Assembly: GCF_000315625.1 (NCBI RefSeq)
Contig: NW_005434669.1
Location: 323,558-371,206 of the forward strand
From: Guillardia theta CCMP2712
Lineage: Eukaryota > Cryptophyceae > Pyrenomonadales > Geminigeraceae
Length of the DNA stretch: 47,649 nucleotides
Direction of reading: 5' to 3'
Both the position numbers and the translations under genes were made by a program. A model generated the notes under the pieces. The model searched no databases and was not told the DNA's origin. It saw only the letters and a program-made list of their open reading frames with translations. Shown here in pieces: positions 1 through 11,002 of this stretch; position 1 is the stretch's first letter; every line of letters starts with the position of its first letter.

Positions 1-709
1 TGCTGATTCTCTTGCTTGATCTGACGACAAAGATGATAAGATGCTGAAGGAGAGGAGGAGCGACGGGGAAGAGGGAGGTGGGAGAGGAGGAGGAAGAGGG
101 AGGGAGAAGAGGAGGAGGAAGAGGGAGGTGGGAGAGGAGGAGGAAGAGGGAGGGAGAAGAGGAGGAGGAAGAGGGAGGTGGGAGAGGAGGAGGAAGGAGG
201 GAGAAGAGGAGGAGAGACCGAGGTGTTGGGAGCAAAGGATGGAAAGGATGGGAGGAAACATTTCACCTTGTTCAGCTGCGCTAGAGATTCCTCTGCTTCA
301 GCCCGGAGCTGCATGCTCGTGTCAGAAAGCGAGAGGAGAAGGGGAAGGAGCAGGGAGGTGGCGCAGAAAGAGGGGTAGAAGGGAGGAGCACGGAGAACGG
401 AGGAGGAGAAGAGAGGAACTTACACTCTTAATCTCTTCCGTCAAGTTCTCCTTGTCTTTCTCTAACTTCTTCATCCTCTCTGTCTGCAGACAAGACTTCA
501 GCTCCCTCTCCTTTCCTCCCCCTCTTTCATACTCCTCGCCTTAACCCCCCCCACCCCCTCCTGATGCTCCTCTTCCTCCCCTTCCCCCTCCTCTCCCTCC
601 GTCACCTGAAGCTCCTGTCCGGTAAGCATGCTCCTGATAGTGTCTGCCTGCTGCTGCTCCTTGAGGTCCAGACGATTCTGTGCGGAAGATCAGCAGAAAG
701 AGGGGAAGC

Positions 710-743
<34 letters not shown>

Positions 744-3065
744 GGAGGAGGAGGAGGAGGAGAAGGAGGAGGAGGAGGAGAGGGGGGGCAGGAAGCAAGA
801 CCTGCATCTCTTCGATTCTCTTGCAGGAAGCTTCTCGCTCCTGCTCGAGCTTGTCGATCTGCCAACTTCTTTAACTCTCCTGCTCTCCTGCTCCTGCTTC
901 TGCTTCACCTGACTTTGACGGCTCGCAACTTCTTCTTCCAGCCGTTCAATCTGTAATTCCTCATCACCATCTCGTCCTCCTCCCCTTCCTCTCCCCCTCC
1001 TCGACGTCGTGGCCTACCTGCGTCTTGCTCGTCTTTGACATCTCCTCCATCACTGCCCAGCTCGAGTCAGAACTTCCCTTCCACTTTCTTCTTCCTCACC
1101 TGCGAACTTCGTCTTGAGGTCCTGATATTGCTCGGAGATCGCCATGTACTAAGGGATCACGGTTCATACAGACATTCTCCTCTCCCTCCTCCTGCTCGGC
1201 TCCTCCCCCCCTACACGTGCCCCCTTACTTTGCTCTTGTTCTCCGTGTTCGAAACCATCTCCTGCACATCAAAAGATGAGACATCACAAAAATCTTCTCA
1301 TCTCTTCCCATTCCTCCATACCCATTCCTCCCTCCCGCCCTCCTCTCCTCCCTCCCTTCCCTTCGGACCAATCTGCTTCTCGTCTCCTACCTCCCCTCCC
1401 TCACCTGGCCTAGTTGCGCTCGCAGCTCTGAGATGTCCTTGTCGAACGAGTTCTTCCACATGCCGTGAGGATGGCAAGAGGAGGAGGCAACTTCACCTGC
1501 TGCTGCTCCATCGACTTGCTGAGCTGCTTGTTCTGCTCCTTCACATCCTCTAGCTCCTGCAAGGGAGAGGTCAAGGGTAGAGGAGGCGGTAACAGAGGAG
1601 GAACAAGAGGAAACAGGAGGTAGAGGAGGAGGAGGAGGAGGGATTTGCTGGTGGGGACTGAGGTTAAGAAAAGTTGGTGCAAGAACCTGAACACGCTGCT
1701 TCAACTCTGTCTGCATCTGCTGCGATGAAGATTTCTCTACGGAAAATTCCTCTTGAATCCTCTGGAGTTATGGAGACGAGGAGAAACGAGAGTTAGGAGG
1801 CCACGCCAATGGAGGAAGAAAGGAGGGGAGGAGGACGAGGAGGGAGAATAGGGAGGACGAAGAGGACGAGGAAGGGGGTGGGGTGGGGGTTTCTTGTCAC
1901 CTTGATCTCTTCTCTCAGCTGCTCATTGTCAGATGTGCTGATTGCATACTTTTCTTCCAGCTCGCGATATTCCTTCTGCTCCACATGATGAGCAGGCGAA
2001 CGAGCCCAACCTCAATGATGAGGAAGGAAGAGAAGTAGGAGCCAACCCAGCAGCCTGTCTCTCAGGACAGGAGCAAGTTTGCATAGAGAGCAGCGATCGC
2101 TTACTGAGGCATCTCACCTGAAGCTTCTCAATCTGAACCTTGTTAGCGGAGATCTCCTGGAATCCTCAAATAAGCGCAAGGGAAACAGGCAACGAACATG
2201 CAAGAGAGACGTTGGAGAGGGAATTGATCTGGTCTTGCAAGCTGCTGCTCGCGCTCTTGGCACTCTCCCTGTTCTCCTCCAAGTGGTCGTGAAGCTCGAC
2301 AGCCTTGTCGACAATCCTCTCTCTCTGCGTAAGCAGCTCTTGCAGGGCTGTTCGCACCATTTCAGACATGCGCGGAGCTGACGGGCCAAGGGAACAAACC
2401 TTCTCTGAGCTTGCCGATCAAGGACTTCTGATCATCGAGATGTTTCTTCTGATCCCGCAGTGTCGATCCCTTGGCAGAGATCTTGGTGTTGAGGATCTCG
2501 GAGAAGTTTAAGCTGCTTCTCTTGAGCTCTCTTGCCAGGGGATGCATGTTTTCATCGTCCCTCTGCTCATTCACTGCCTTCTCATACATCTCTGCCAGTT
2601 TCTTGTCAAACTGCTCTTGGTTGAGCTCTGCAATGAAAGTAAACCACTCATGATCATGATCGTGATCATCATCTCCATCGTGATCATCATCTCCATCATC
2701 ATCATTGACACCACCATATCATCCTCGTCGTCGTAATCATCATGCACCCTCTCTTATCTCATCATCCAGAAGTGCTTCTGCGACAACACACCATTCGACT
2801 TGCTCTTCAAGATGGCAGCTGCTGTGCGAGGGCGACGCATTCTCGATGACTTCAATGCCTTCAAAACGCGGTGAGCGTGAGGAATTCGGTACAAGATGAG
2901 AGTTTTTACATCTTCTGGAACTTGATTCTCTTTATCGTCGGAGCTTTGTTTTGGACGGATGGACATTCGAGAACTGACAACGGGATCGTCAATAATGCGA
3001 CGGGCAATACATGTCATGACAGAACCTTGTTCCTCGGAGATTATTGAAGAACGCGGCGTTGGCAT
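1..3065 (-). CDS. Coiled-coil protein, 3' end beyond the window
   Basis: Not recognised as a named family. The start ATG is at 3063-3065 and opens a basic, Ser-rich head (MPTPRSSIISEEQG) containing DDKENQ, a KEN-like sequence. Exons then run leftward near 2629-2400, 2375-2205, 2156-2119, 1981-1902, 1764-1689, 1557-1496, 1453-1407, 1263-1230, 1150-1100, 1065-1020, 955-908, 855-800, 680-606, 500-425, 315-268 and about 20-1. Almost all are phase 0, and many end in CAG followed by GTG, so segments close with Gln. The translation is rich in E, K, Q, L and R with heptad-like spacing (for example QKEYRELEEKYA and LARELKRSSLNFSEILNTK), typical of a long coiled coil in cytoskeletal, centrosomal or kinetochore proteins. 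No catalytic domain is visible. The gene existing is fairly sure; its function is unknown. Confidence 0.65.
41..215. repeat. GGA-rich minisatellite inside an intron
   Basis: Imperfect tandem units of gaggaggaggaagaggga with gtgggag interruptions. They lie between two small exons of the coiled-coil gene, so they are intronic. Any open frame here (runs of Glu, Gly and Arg) is a product of the repeat. Confidence 0.8.
711..781. repeat. (GAT)n followed by (GGA)n microsatellite
   Basis: About ten GAT units run directly into about twelve GAG/GGA units, between two coiled-coil exons. Long open frames of Asp/Glu or Met/Arg across it are repeat artefacts. Confidence 0.85.
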
Positions 3066-3169
3066 TTGCGTTCATCGCCAATAGAGCTCACACGATGGCG
3101 AAGTAAGTTCTGTAGCATGGAATTCGTCAGAGGCTGGTTCATTTCACTTCTTTTCCTATCAGGTTGTGC

Positions 3170-3201
3170 GATCAGTATGAAATGCGCATTTCATACTGAT
3201 C
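3170..3201. promoter_or_regulatory. Perfect 32-bp palindrome
   Basis: Bases 3170-3201 are identical to their own reverse complement, with half-site GATCAGTATGAAATGC and no spacer. The element sits about 105 bp upstream of the coiled-coil gene start. It could be a dimeric factor site or a cruciform; the sequence alone does not show which. Confidence 0.6.
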
Positions 3202-3280
3202 CTCCAAACATGACTTTCCTCCATCGTCTCTGCTCTGGCTCTGCTCTGCTCTCTTATCCTCTCTTCTCCTCCGCTATCAC

Positions 3281-3446
3281 CTGCTCTGCTCTGCTCTGCT
3301 CTGCTCTGGCTCTGCCCTGCCCTGCCCTGCCCTGCCCTGCCCTGCCCTGCCCTGCCCTCCCTCTCTCCTCTCTCCTCTCTCCTCTCTCCTCTCTCCTCTC
3401 TCCTCTCTCCTCTCTCCTCTCTCCTCTCTCCTCTCTCCTCTCTCCT
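3281..3446. repeat. Pentamer and heptamer tandem arrays
   Basis: Consecutive arrays of CTCTG, then CCTGC (about nine units), then CTCTCCT (about twelve units). No protein sense is seen on either strand. Confidence 0.85.
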
Positions 3447-3751
3447 CACTTCCTATGCTCGTTTCTCTGGCTGCCATGGCGTGCTAACCCACTGTGATTC
3501 GAATTTTCCCTTGGGGGAGAAAATCAAATATTGAAATATGTTTATCATAAAGTTTCAAAATTTAAGTGAAACTTTCAACTGGCTCGCAAGGTCTGAACTT
3601 GATTCATCGCCCTCATTCATACTAGATTCTTTTTGGCCCAACTGTTGGCCCAAGCGCATCATGCAAGGGCAGGCCTAGGTGTAGATATCAGTGTGGTAGG
3701 AGGAGGAGGAGGAGGAGGAGGAGGAGGAGATGGAGATGGACTAACGAGGCC

Positions 3752-3753
<2 letters not shown>

Positions 3754-3847
<94 letters not shown>
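3754..3847. repeat. (TG)47 dinucleotide microsatellite
   Basis: An uninterrupted TG run of 94 nt, about 120 bp before the NFKBIL1-like start codon. It is preceded by a (GGA) tract at about 3699-3729. The Cys/Val and Thr/His open frames across it are artefacts. Confidence 0.95.
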
Positions 3848-3848
<1 letters not shown>

Positions 3849-3967
3849 TGAGGATGGGTGAAGGTAGAGATCGCCATGTTGGAAGCTCACGAAGTTGGGA
3901 GCGTGCAGGTGAGGGCGTGAAGTCAGAGAGCCTGCTAGCGCCCTGACAGCCGCTGAGAGACACGGCG

Positions 3968-6323
3968 ATGGAGGATGAAGATGGAGGCAGAGACGGGAAG
4001 AAGGACAGGAAGAAGGAGAAGAAGAAGAAAGACAATGAGAACAAGTCAAAGAAGCGCAAGTGCAAGCGGGAGGTGCCTTCAGACGATTCATCGCGAGGCA
4101 AGGACAAGAGGAGGAGGAGAAGCGAGGAGGAAGCAAGTGGAGGTGACTTGCCTTCAAGTGTGTCCGATCGCCAACTGAATGCGATCAAAACTTTCGCACA
4201 GCTTCCTCCAGGAAACAGCAGAAGCGAGCTCGCAAGTTCTTGGATGCTGTCGGTGGAGGGTACCTGCTACGAGTCGAAAAGATGCTGAGCAAGCGGTGAG
4301 CGAGGATGAGAGGCAGGAGTTGCCTGAGACCGCCAGCAGGAAAGAGCTCTTGTCCTCCCTGGATGAGAAGACAGGGCAGACTCCTTTGCAGCTCTCCTGT
4401 GAGCACGGTCACTTCCAGATATCTCTCCTCCTCCTCCGGCGGTGCTGCGACGTGAACGGGCAGGACGCGCAGGGGAACACAGCGCTGCATCTTGCTGTGC
4501 GGGGGAGGCACTGGGATCTCGTCAGGCTCCTGACCGAGCGAGGAGCGAAGGTCTGCCGGAACCATGACGGGAAGACGGTGAGGAATCGGGGTACAAGCGA
4601 GGGGAGTTGACGATGAGACAGCCTGAGGACTGGGGCATGTCAGATGGCCTCTCATCGCTGGACGAGCATCTGAGGAGGTAGAGGAGGAGCGAGAGGAAGG
4701 AGAGGAGGAGGAGGAGGAGGAGGAGGAGGAGGAACAAACGAAGGGGGAGGGAGGGAGGGAGGGAGGGAGGGAGGGAGGGAGGGGAGGAAGTGAGTTTGGT
4801 GAGCAGGAGGTTCAGTCGATCCTAAAACTCATCTTGCAGGAAACAGGAGAAGGCTGAGGCCCTGAGGTGTCGACGAGATGATCTGGGAGAGATTGAGCAG
4901 GTGGAAGACGAACTGACATCGTCTTGATGATGACCGAGTGCCGCAGAAGAACCTAAAAGACATGTGATGCAAGGCTTCAAGAGATGTCGGCTATAGGTGA
5001 CCGTTGTGATGTTCAGGGAAGCGGAGAGGGCATGGCAGCAGAAGCTGCAGGACGAGTAGGTTGGAAGAGGTGGTTGCCTGCGCGCTGATGAGGTCTGGAA
5101 GACTGCACTTCGAGCATCTTGAGGGCTGGGAAGGAGGAGTGGGTCAGGACACGTTCAGATGTGACGAGTGGGAATGGCTGGAGGTCAAAATTGATATCAA
5201 AGTGGCGATTTGAGCTGACTGTCAGGGCAGGACGAGGCTTCATCGGATGGAGACTGGTCACTTTGCATGTTTCTCAATCTTTCCATCTTCTCTGCTCTCC
5301 AAAGCTTCCTTGACCTGCTCCTTCCATCCAACTATGCTCCTCCTCACCCTTCTGCCCGATCTCTTACGGTCCTGCCTGACTCCCCTGCCTGCCAGGTGGG
5401 AGCAGCTTGGCAAGGAAATGCATGCTCGACACGCCAAGTGAGGAATTTCACATCCTGTTCGCTCCCCTCACTCGCTTCTTCGTCAGATATTCTTCCTTCT
5501 TCTCTGCCAGCGATCAGGGCCAACAGAAGGCGCACAAGCCTCCGCCCTCGAGCTCAAGCACTCCCTACTCCTCGTCCAACTACCGCGACCGGATGGCCTG
5601 GGAGCGAGAGCAGGCGAAGGCTGCGCATTCCCTGAGCCAGGACACAACGATGGAGCGGATGAAGCGAATGTCGCAGCATGCTGAAGACTGGGAGAAGGTA
5701 AGCTTCAATTGAGAGCCAGTCCAACCTCACCTGCTGCCCTGCAGTTCCTCCAGCTGGCGAAGACCTGCCAGCAGACCTCCAGGAGGATCCTGCTGAAAGA
5801 CGTTCCCTTCCCCCACGTCCCTCCCGGTGTCCCTCGCAACCCTCAGCCTATCCTTGTCCTGACCTAATGCTCAAGGAGGAGATATCGCACTAGAAGCCCT
5901 CATGCTCCCTCCTCATCAGGAGGGCGGTGAGCTGCTCGCTAAAAAGCTGCTTGTCCTGCTTGCTTACCCGGCTGCTGATCCAGATGCCTCGGTGAGGAAG
6001 AAGGCGTCGAGGGAAGCGCTTCTGCGGTTGGTCGGCAGGAAGCGACGATGGAGCACTGAGGTGCGGCAGGTGGCATCCCGACAAGTTCGCGCAGAAGTTT
6101 GGAAAGCTAATAGAGCCAGCGGAGCACGACGAGGTGAAAGAGAGGCGACGAGGGGAATGGAAGGAAGGTGGGGGTAGAAAGGAGAGGGAAGGAGGAAGGG
6201 GATGAGGAGGATGTAGGAGGAAGGGAGAGCACAGAGGGAGGATGTTGAAGGCGCGCTGATATTTCTTTCAAGATTATCGGGAAAGTTGTTTCTCTTTCGC
6301 AGGCTTTGACGCAACTGTTGTGA
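3968..6323 (+). CDS. NFKBIL1-like ankyrin-repeat nuclear protein
   Basis: Start ATG at 3968, stop TGA at 6321-6323. Parts in order: a Lys/Arg/Asp-rich head (KKDRKKEKKKK) resembling a nuclear signal; an exon with KQQKRARKFLDAVGGGYLLR; two ankyrin repeats at about 4351-4578 (GQTPLQLSCEHGHFQISLLL, then GNTALHLAVRGRHWDLVRLL); charged helical exons at 4622-4677, 4840-4900, 5018-5058 and 5396-5441; a Ser/Pro linker and helix at 5513-5697; LLKDVPFPHVPPG near 5800; RWHPDKFAQKFGKLIEP near 6070-6115; and a last exon 6273-6323 (IIGKVVSLSQALTQLL). Ankyrin repeats, charged helices, then an RWHPD[RK]F motif and a VxxLSQALN-like tail is the human NFKBIL1 (IkappaB-like) layout. That protein is nuclear and has been linked to splicing control. 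The WHPDKF resembles a J-domain loop. Introns of 43-44 nt occur. It converges on the PEPCK gene, 80 bp between stops. Some junctions are uncertain. Confidence 0.75.
4700..4790. repeat. (GAG)n and (GGGA)n tracts in an intron
   Basis: A GAG run at about 4704-4731 and about ten GGGA units at about 4745-4784, between two exons of the NFKBIL1-like gene. Confidence 0.85.
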
Positions 6324-6403
6324 GGCAAACAATAAGCTGTAGATGTCACAAGCATCTTGAACCATTCTTTACTAGCGATGAAAGATTAAAGTCTGCCATG
6401 TGC

Positions 6404-9400
6404 CTAGTGCGAGCCAGCAATAGGAAGCTTACGGTCGAAGTTGGATCCCCGAGCAGTGTCAAAGAGCGCTGGGTCCACTCCGATGGTTCCTTCGAGCTTC
6501 TTGAGATACTCGGCCGACTGTACATACGCGAGCTGGGCCTTGACGTGCTCGATCCTCTCGTTGAGCTTCAGCTCATCGCAGATCTGCTTGCCCTTCCAGT
6601 CGTCCTCCTTGCTGTTGGATGGTCCAGCCACGAAGTTCTCGAGATACTGGATGCCCCTCTGCAGTCTCTCGGCTTCACGTTGCTGGAAGCACTTGATCCT
6701 CTCCTGGTACCAAGGCGAGGACAAGATGGACTCTCTGGTGAAGAGCTTTCTGAACTCAGGGCTCTCCAGGGTCATTCCTTCGTACTCGCCCTTAGCCATG
6801 ATGTGCAAAAGCGCCTTGAGAGGGGGCACTGCCATGTCGACACCACCGTCAGCCAAGTACATCTCAGCAACGCGCTTGTTCGTGACAGTGATGGTTCTGA
6901 TACCATCCGCATAGATTTTCTCATCCTGCAATTCTGGCTTCAACATGTCCTCACTGAAGACAGAGGCTGGATCAGCAAACACACGGCCAAAGAACTGCTG
7001 GACAAACGACTTGGTGATACGATAACCCAAGACCGAGGACGGAACCTTCTCACCATTGAGGTTCATGTCAGGGATCTTCTCAAGATACCCATTCTTGATG
7101 AGCCAATTAGCGTCACGCTCCTCTTCCCTCATGCGACTCCAAACCTCTGGAACCAAGAGCGAGATGTCATGGTCAACCTGCTTCTGGGGACCAATCACTC
7201 CAGCAGAGGAAATGAAAACGTGAGTTTCAGTCAAAGCATATGCCAATAATGCAGCATTGAGGTCATGAATCTGGTTGAGCATGTTGAAGGGGCCCTTGGT
7301 CAAAGCTCCCTCAGATCCAGCTCCTGTGGTGGAAGGCGACTTTCCAGTCATGGACGAAGCGAGCTCCATGAACAACTCTGGCAACTCATAGTAGTGGATG
7401 GGATTGTGAACGGCGAGCGCTGGAATTGAGCCCTCAGGGGGATTATTTCGACGTCCGCAGAGGACAGAGTTCACAGGAGTATGGACCGCCTCTCCCATCG
7501 GAATTCCTCTGGCCAACCTGGTGGCCACGCTGCAGAGGTGGAATGCGCGCTGATCCGTGATCTCCATAGAATCTTGCAAATATCTGGGATTCTTGGTTGG
7601 TTTTCCATCCACAATACGAGGATGGGCAGAAGATACAACATACGAGGAAGAGGAATCGAGGAAGGACAGAAGTCTATCCTGCATGGGCTCTGTGAATTTC
7701 TCGAATCCAATGGTTTCATCGACAATCTTCTGTACAGCTGCCTTGTCAAGCGGCTCAAAGTTGGAAATGAAGTTTCCAGGCTTGGACATATCTAGCTCCG
7801 TGATTTTATCATAACCTCTGTGAATGGCTTCATCTGGCCTCTGAAACAAGCGGAATTCGCAGTTCTGTGAAAACTTGTAGGAGGGCTTCTTCAGCCTGAA
7901 GTTCATGCCCTTTAGAGATGAGGAAGGAACGACAACAGATGCGGTGATGTCGTCTTCTGTCTGCAGCTTTTCACATGGAAAGAAGTCCTGCCTCAAAGTA
8001 AACGTCTTCCAGGCAACATTCTCGCTATCATCCTCAACGTGCTTCAAAGGAAGTTCCTTATCATGAACAGAACGGAAGCCAACACGGATGACTGCAGAAA
8101 GTAGTGGATCGCCTTTGTACTTGACCTCGTGGCCAAGCTCGCCATTGACAGCATCTGCATTGAAATGTACTCGCCAATTGGAACCCCATTCGGCTTTGTA
8201 GTTCTGTTTCACAACTTGAAGAAGCTCTCTGAGATACGATGGAATTCCGTTGATGAACTCCAAATGCTCTGCGGTGTAGTGAGGAGAATATGACAAGAGT
8301 TTGATGATGGTTCCAAGAGACACACGAGGGTCCAGAAGGGTCTTGATGGCACTTGGAGCAACACCAATGTGATCAAAAGGGTGCAATTTTTCATTGCCAG
8401 GCTTCATGATAGCAGAGTAGTCCTTGCTGAAAATCGATTGGAGAGCATCGAAGTCCTCAGACACATGATTTGTGAATACAGGACCATATTTAATCATGTC
8501 TTCCAATCTCTTGCTGATCTCTGACTTTCCTCCGCCAGAAACTGTTGCAGGTTTGTGAAGGTTTGCTCCTTCAGCAGTTGTTCCCCTTAGGTGCCATTTT
8601 TCGTAGGGTCCTGATTTTCCACCTCTCTTTCCCTTCACAACGTTTTGAGATCCCTTCTTCACCATCTCAACTTTGTATCCGCTCGGAAGAACGTAGGTGG
8701 TCCTTGGCTTCAAATTGATAGTCTGCTCCTTTCCATTGGAAGTCCATGTGATGCTTTGCTTGATCATGCTGAAAATAGCATTCTCTGGAATGTAGTAGAT
8801 ATCGGGGTAATCCTTGTCGATGGCATATCCTTCGGGCTGAACTTCGACAGCATCCTTCAACAGCTTGGTTACGTCTTGGAAGGTCCTCTTGGTTGCAGTT
8901 TCAATCAAATACTTGTGCGTCTCGCCGAGGTACGCTGCATTGCCCCTGTCCGCAACCTGCGAATTGTAAGCGTTTCAATCTGATTTGTTTTCGACGGATT
9001 AAACCTTGCCAAGGCTACCAGCCGCAAATTCTTCTCCGAGATCGAATGAAGGGAATGCAATGCATCCTCCTAAATGATCTGGTCAGTCAAGCATCGAATG
9101 AACAAAGATTCCTGACCAGAGTGTTCTTCTTCCAACTGGCCGTACAAATTCGCAGCGTATCCTAACTGTGTCTTGACTTCTTTCTTGCAGTAACCGAAGT
9201 AGTTGTCGGCAATCAGCGTAACGACAACTCCTCGTGCATCACGAGCAGTCAACTTGAAAGCATTTCCTCCTATGGGATCAAAGCTCACGAAACATACATG
9301 AAAAGTAAGTTTTCATACCATTGTAGAGATCATCCTCTTTCTCCCAGAACATACCATCCTGAATTTGTCGCGGTGTAGCCTGTACGAGGTACCACAAAAT

Positions 9401-11002
9401 TAAGAAAAAAGAATTTGAATCTTCGAAGCCAACCTGTGATTTATGCGGGAGATGAACATCTTTGGCTTTCAACTTTGTGAGATGTGGCACGAGCACAACC
9501 AAACCTGTTGTGCCAGTCCAGTGCCTAAATTGGAATCAGAATTCTACAAGATAGACCCAGGAACCAAAGATGGGACATACTCAGGATCCAATGCCGCGTC
9601 GTTCTCAGCAAGATCAGGGTTGTCTCCATTGCCGAAAATTGACTCCACGAAATCGAGGTTGGCAACCATACTTGCTGGAACAATGAAGCGCACCTAGCTC
9701 ACTCTCAAACAAGAATTTACAGAAAGCAACCATTTACCTCGTGAGATTTCTCTTCAATGAAGCCTTGTACCTCGGGGCAGGCAAGAGGACGGAGTAGCAA
9801 TGAGGCAAAGATCTTCGTCTTGTTTGGTTGATTGGCTGTATACGGGACCACCATGAGTTCCTCAGGAGGCCTCAAAGCACTTTCTAGAATGGCCTTGAAA
9901 GTTTTCTTTGGTACGGCCTACGGTTGCCATCAGCGTCCTGAAGTCTCACTTTGTAACGGCTCACCTTTTTGTCACCCGAAATAGGGAGTCCACCCTCGAC
10001 AACATGGAAAACACCTTTGGTCGTTCGCTTGTCGCTCTTGGGATTGTGAACAACTCCTTGTGCAAGTCTGTATGAAGTGATGTACTCGTTCTGGTAGATA
10101 TCCTCCCCCTTTGGCAATGAGAGAATACGAGTCAAGCCATGGCGATCCAGTTTAAGCTGTCTGACAGGCAGTCTTGGCGAGCCACCTACGTCAGACAGGA
10201 AGTCATCCAGCCAGTCTTGAATACGCTGATCGGCTGGGCACAAGGACCTCCCTTGGTTGATGAGTACGTGCTGCTGCTCTTGATACGCTTTCAAAATGGG
10301 TTCTACAAGCCTCAGGAACCCTTCTTCCTTAGAGGACGATTCAACGGGAGCAGAGCCACAGGCGGCAAGCTTCAAGTTCACGTAAGCGGTCATCAACGGA
10401 TCCTTGGACAAGTCCTACGAGTCGGAGTCAGAAGGGAAGACTTTGTGATTGGAGACTCACATCATCTTGACCAGACTTCATGTCGTTAGACACTCCGATT
10501 GAATGCATCTTCTTGCTCTTCATGGACTCTGGATCGGCACGCTGAGCATCAGTCTTCTTGGTTGGCGCATCAGAGTTCGCATCGATGAAGCCTTGCGACA
10601 TTACTCTCTGTTGAACGAGAGGAATAATCAGGGAAACGAATGTACTCACACCTCTACTAAATCTTCCTCCCTCCCTCCCATACTTTTCTGGCACCACCTT
10701 TCTCTCTCCCCTCCTCTCTCTCCTCCTCTCAGGCGAGATCAGAGACGATACATGAACATTCCACCATGCAGAAAGGTGAGAGGATGGCTCACCGCAATGT
10801 TGAACGCGCCCTTGCGCTTCTGCGGAGCAGCAGGATGGCCGTAGGCGGCAACACCTTCGGTGATGTCTCCTCCACGCATACGAAGCACATGTGGTTGAGA
10901 GAGACGGGAGGGAGTAGTGGATGCAGCAGCATCGAGGGCCATGCCCATCAACGCCACGAGCGCTGCTGCTGCTGCCGGGGAACAACGGAAGGATCCCTGC
11001 AT
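6404..11002 (-). CDS. Phosphoenolpyruvate carboxykinase, pyrophosphate type (PPi-PEPCK)
   Basis: Family reaction: oxaloacetate + PPi to and from PEP + phosphate + CO2. Ten exons: 11002-10793, 10607-10461, 10414-9965, 9917-9738, 9693-9581, 9524-9434, 9379-9319, 9283-9117, 9069-9005, 8956-6404; about 1,345 residues. Recognised from remembered conserved blocks of the large PPi-type enzymes of Propionibacterium and Entamoeba: RTTKGVFHVVEGGLPI (exon 3), LLLRPLACPEVQG (4), NLDFVESIFGNGDNPDL (5), HWTGTTGLVVLVPHL (6), VTLIADNYFGYCKKEVKTQ (8), and SSMTGKSPSTTGAGSEGALT and VLGYRITKSFVQQFFG (10). MTGKSPSTTG resembles a phosphate-binding loop; the C-terminus has GTIGVDP. Exon 1 starts with a signal-peptide-like hydrophobic segment followed by LRMRGG, so targeting to the endomembrane system or plastid is inferred. 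The exon 7/8 junction does not keep frame with canonical GT-AG. It is larger than the roughly 1,150-1,200 residues I recall for family members, partly through the leader. GTP- and ATP-type PEPCKs are much shorter. Confidence 0.82.
10793..11002 (-). other. Exon 1 of PPi-PEPCK: signal-peptide-like leader
   Basis: Seventy codons in phase 0. After MQGSFRCSPA comes a hydrophobic Ala/Leu/Met stretch (AAAALVALMGMALDAAAS) with small residues suitable for signal peptidase. A Ser/Arg/Pro-containing segment with LRMRGG follows, then a basic part (PQKRKGAFNIA). This resembles a bipartite leader of a complex-plastid alga. It lacks an obvious Phe directly after the predicted cleavage site, so plastid stroma is not assured; ER or periplastid space are alternatives. 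Confidence 0.5.

Larger units (their letters stand above)
3066..3967. other. Divergent intergenic region with palindrome and repeats
   Basis: About 0.9 kb lies between the start codons of the leftward coiled-coil gene and the rightward NFKBIL1-like gene, so it should hold both promoters. It contains a 32-bp palindrome, CTCTG and CCTGC pentamer arrays, a CTCTCCT heptamer array, an A/T-rich stretch near 3500-3570, a (GGA) tract and a (TG)47 tract. No coding exon is supported here. Confidence 0.7.

Noticed and set aside
3741-4188. Open frames rich in Thr/His, Cys/Val or Ser/Leu on both strands
   Set aside because: They arise from the (TG)47 repeat and from antisense reading of the NFKBIL1-like first exon.
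6320-7249. A 309-codon open frame on the plus strand
   Set aside because: It is antisense to the last exon of the PPi-PEPCK gene, whose minus-strand frame carries conserved family blocks.
6404-8956. Assignment as GTP- or ATP-dependent PEPCK
   Set aside because: Those enzymes are about half this length and have different signature blocks; these blocks match my memory of the large PPi-type enzymes.
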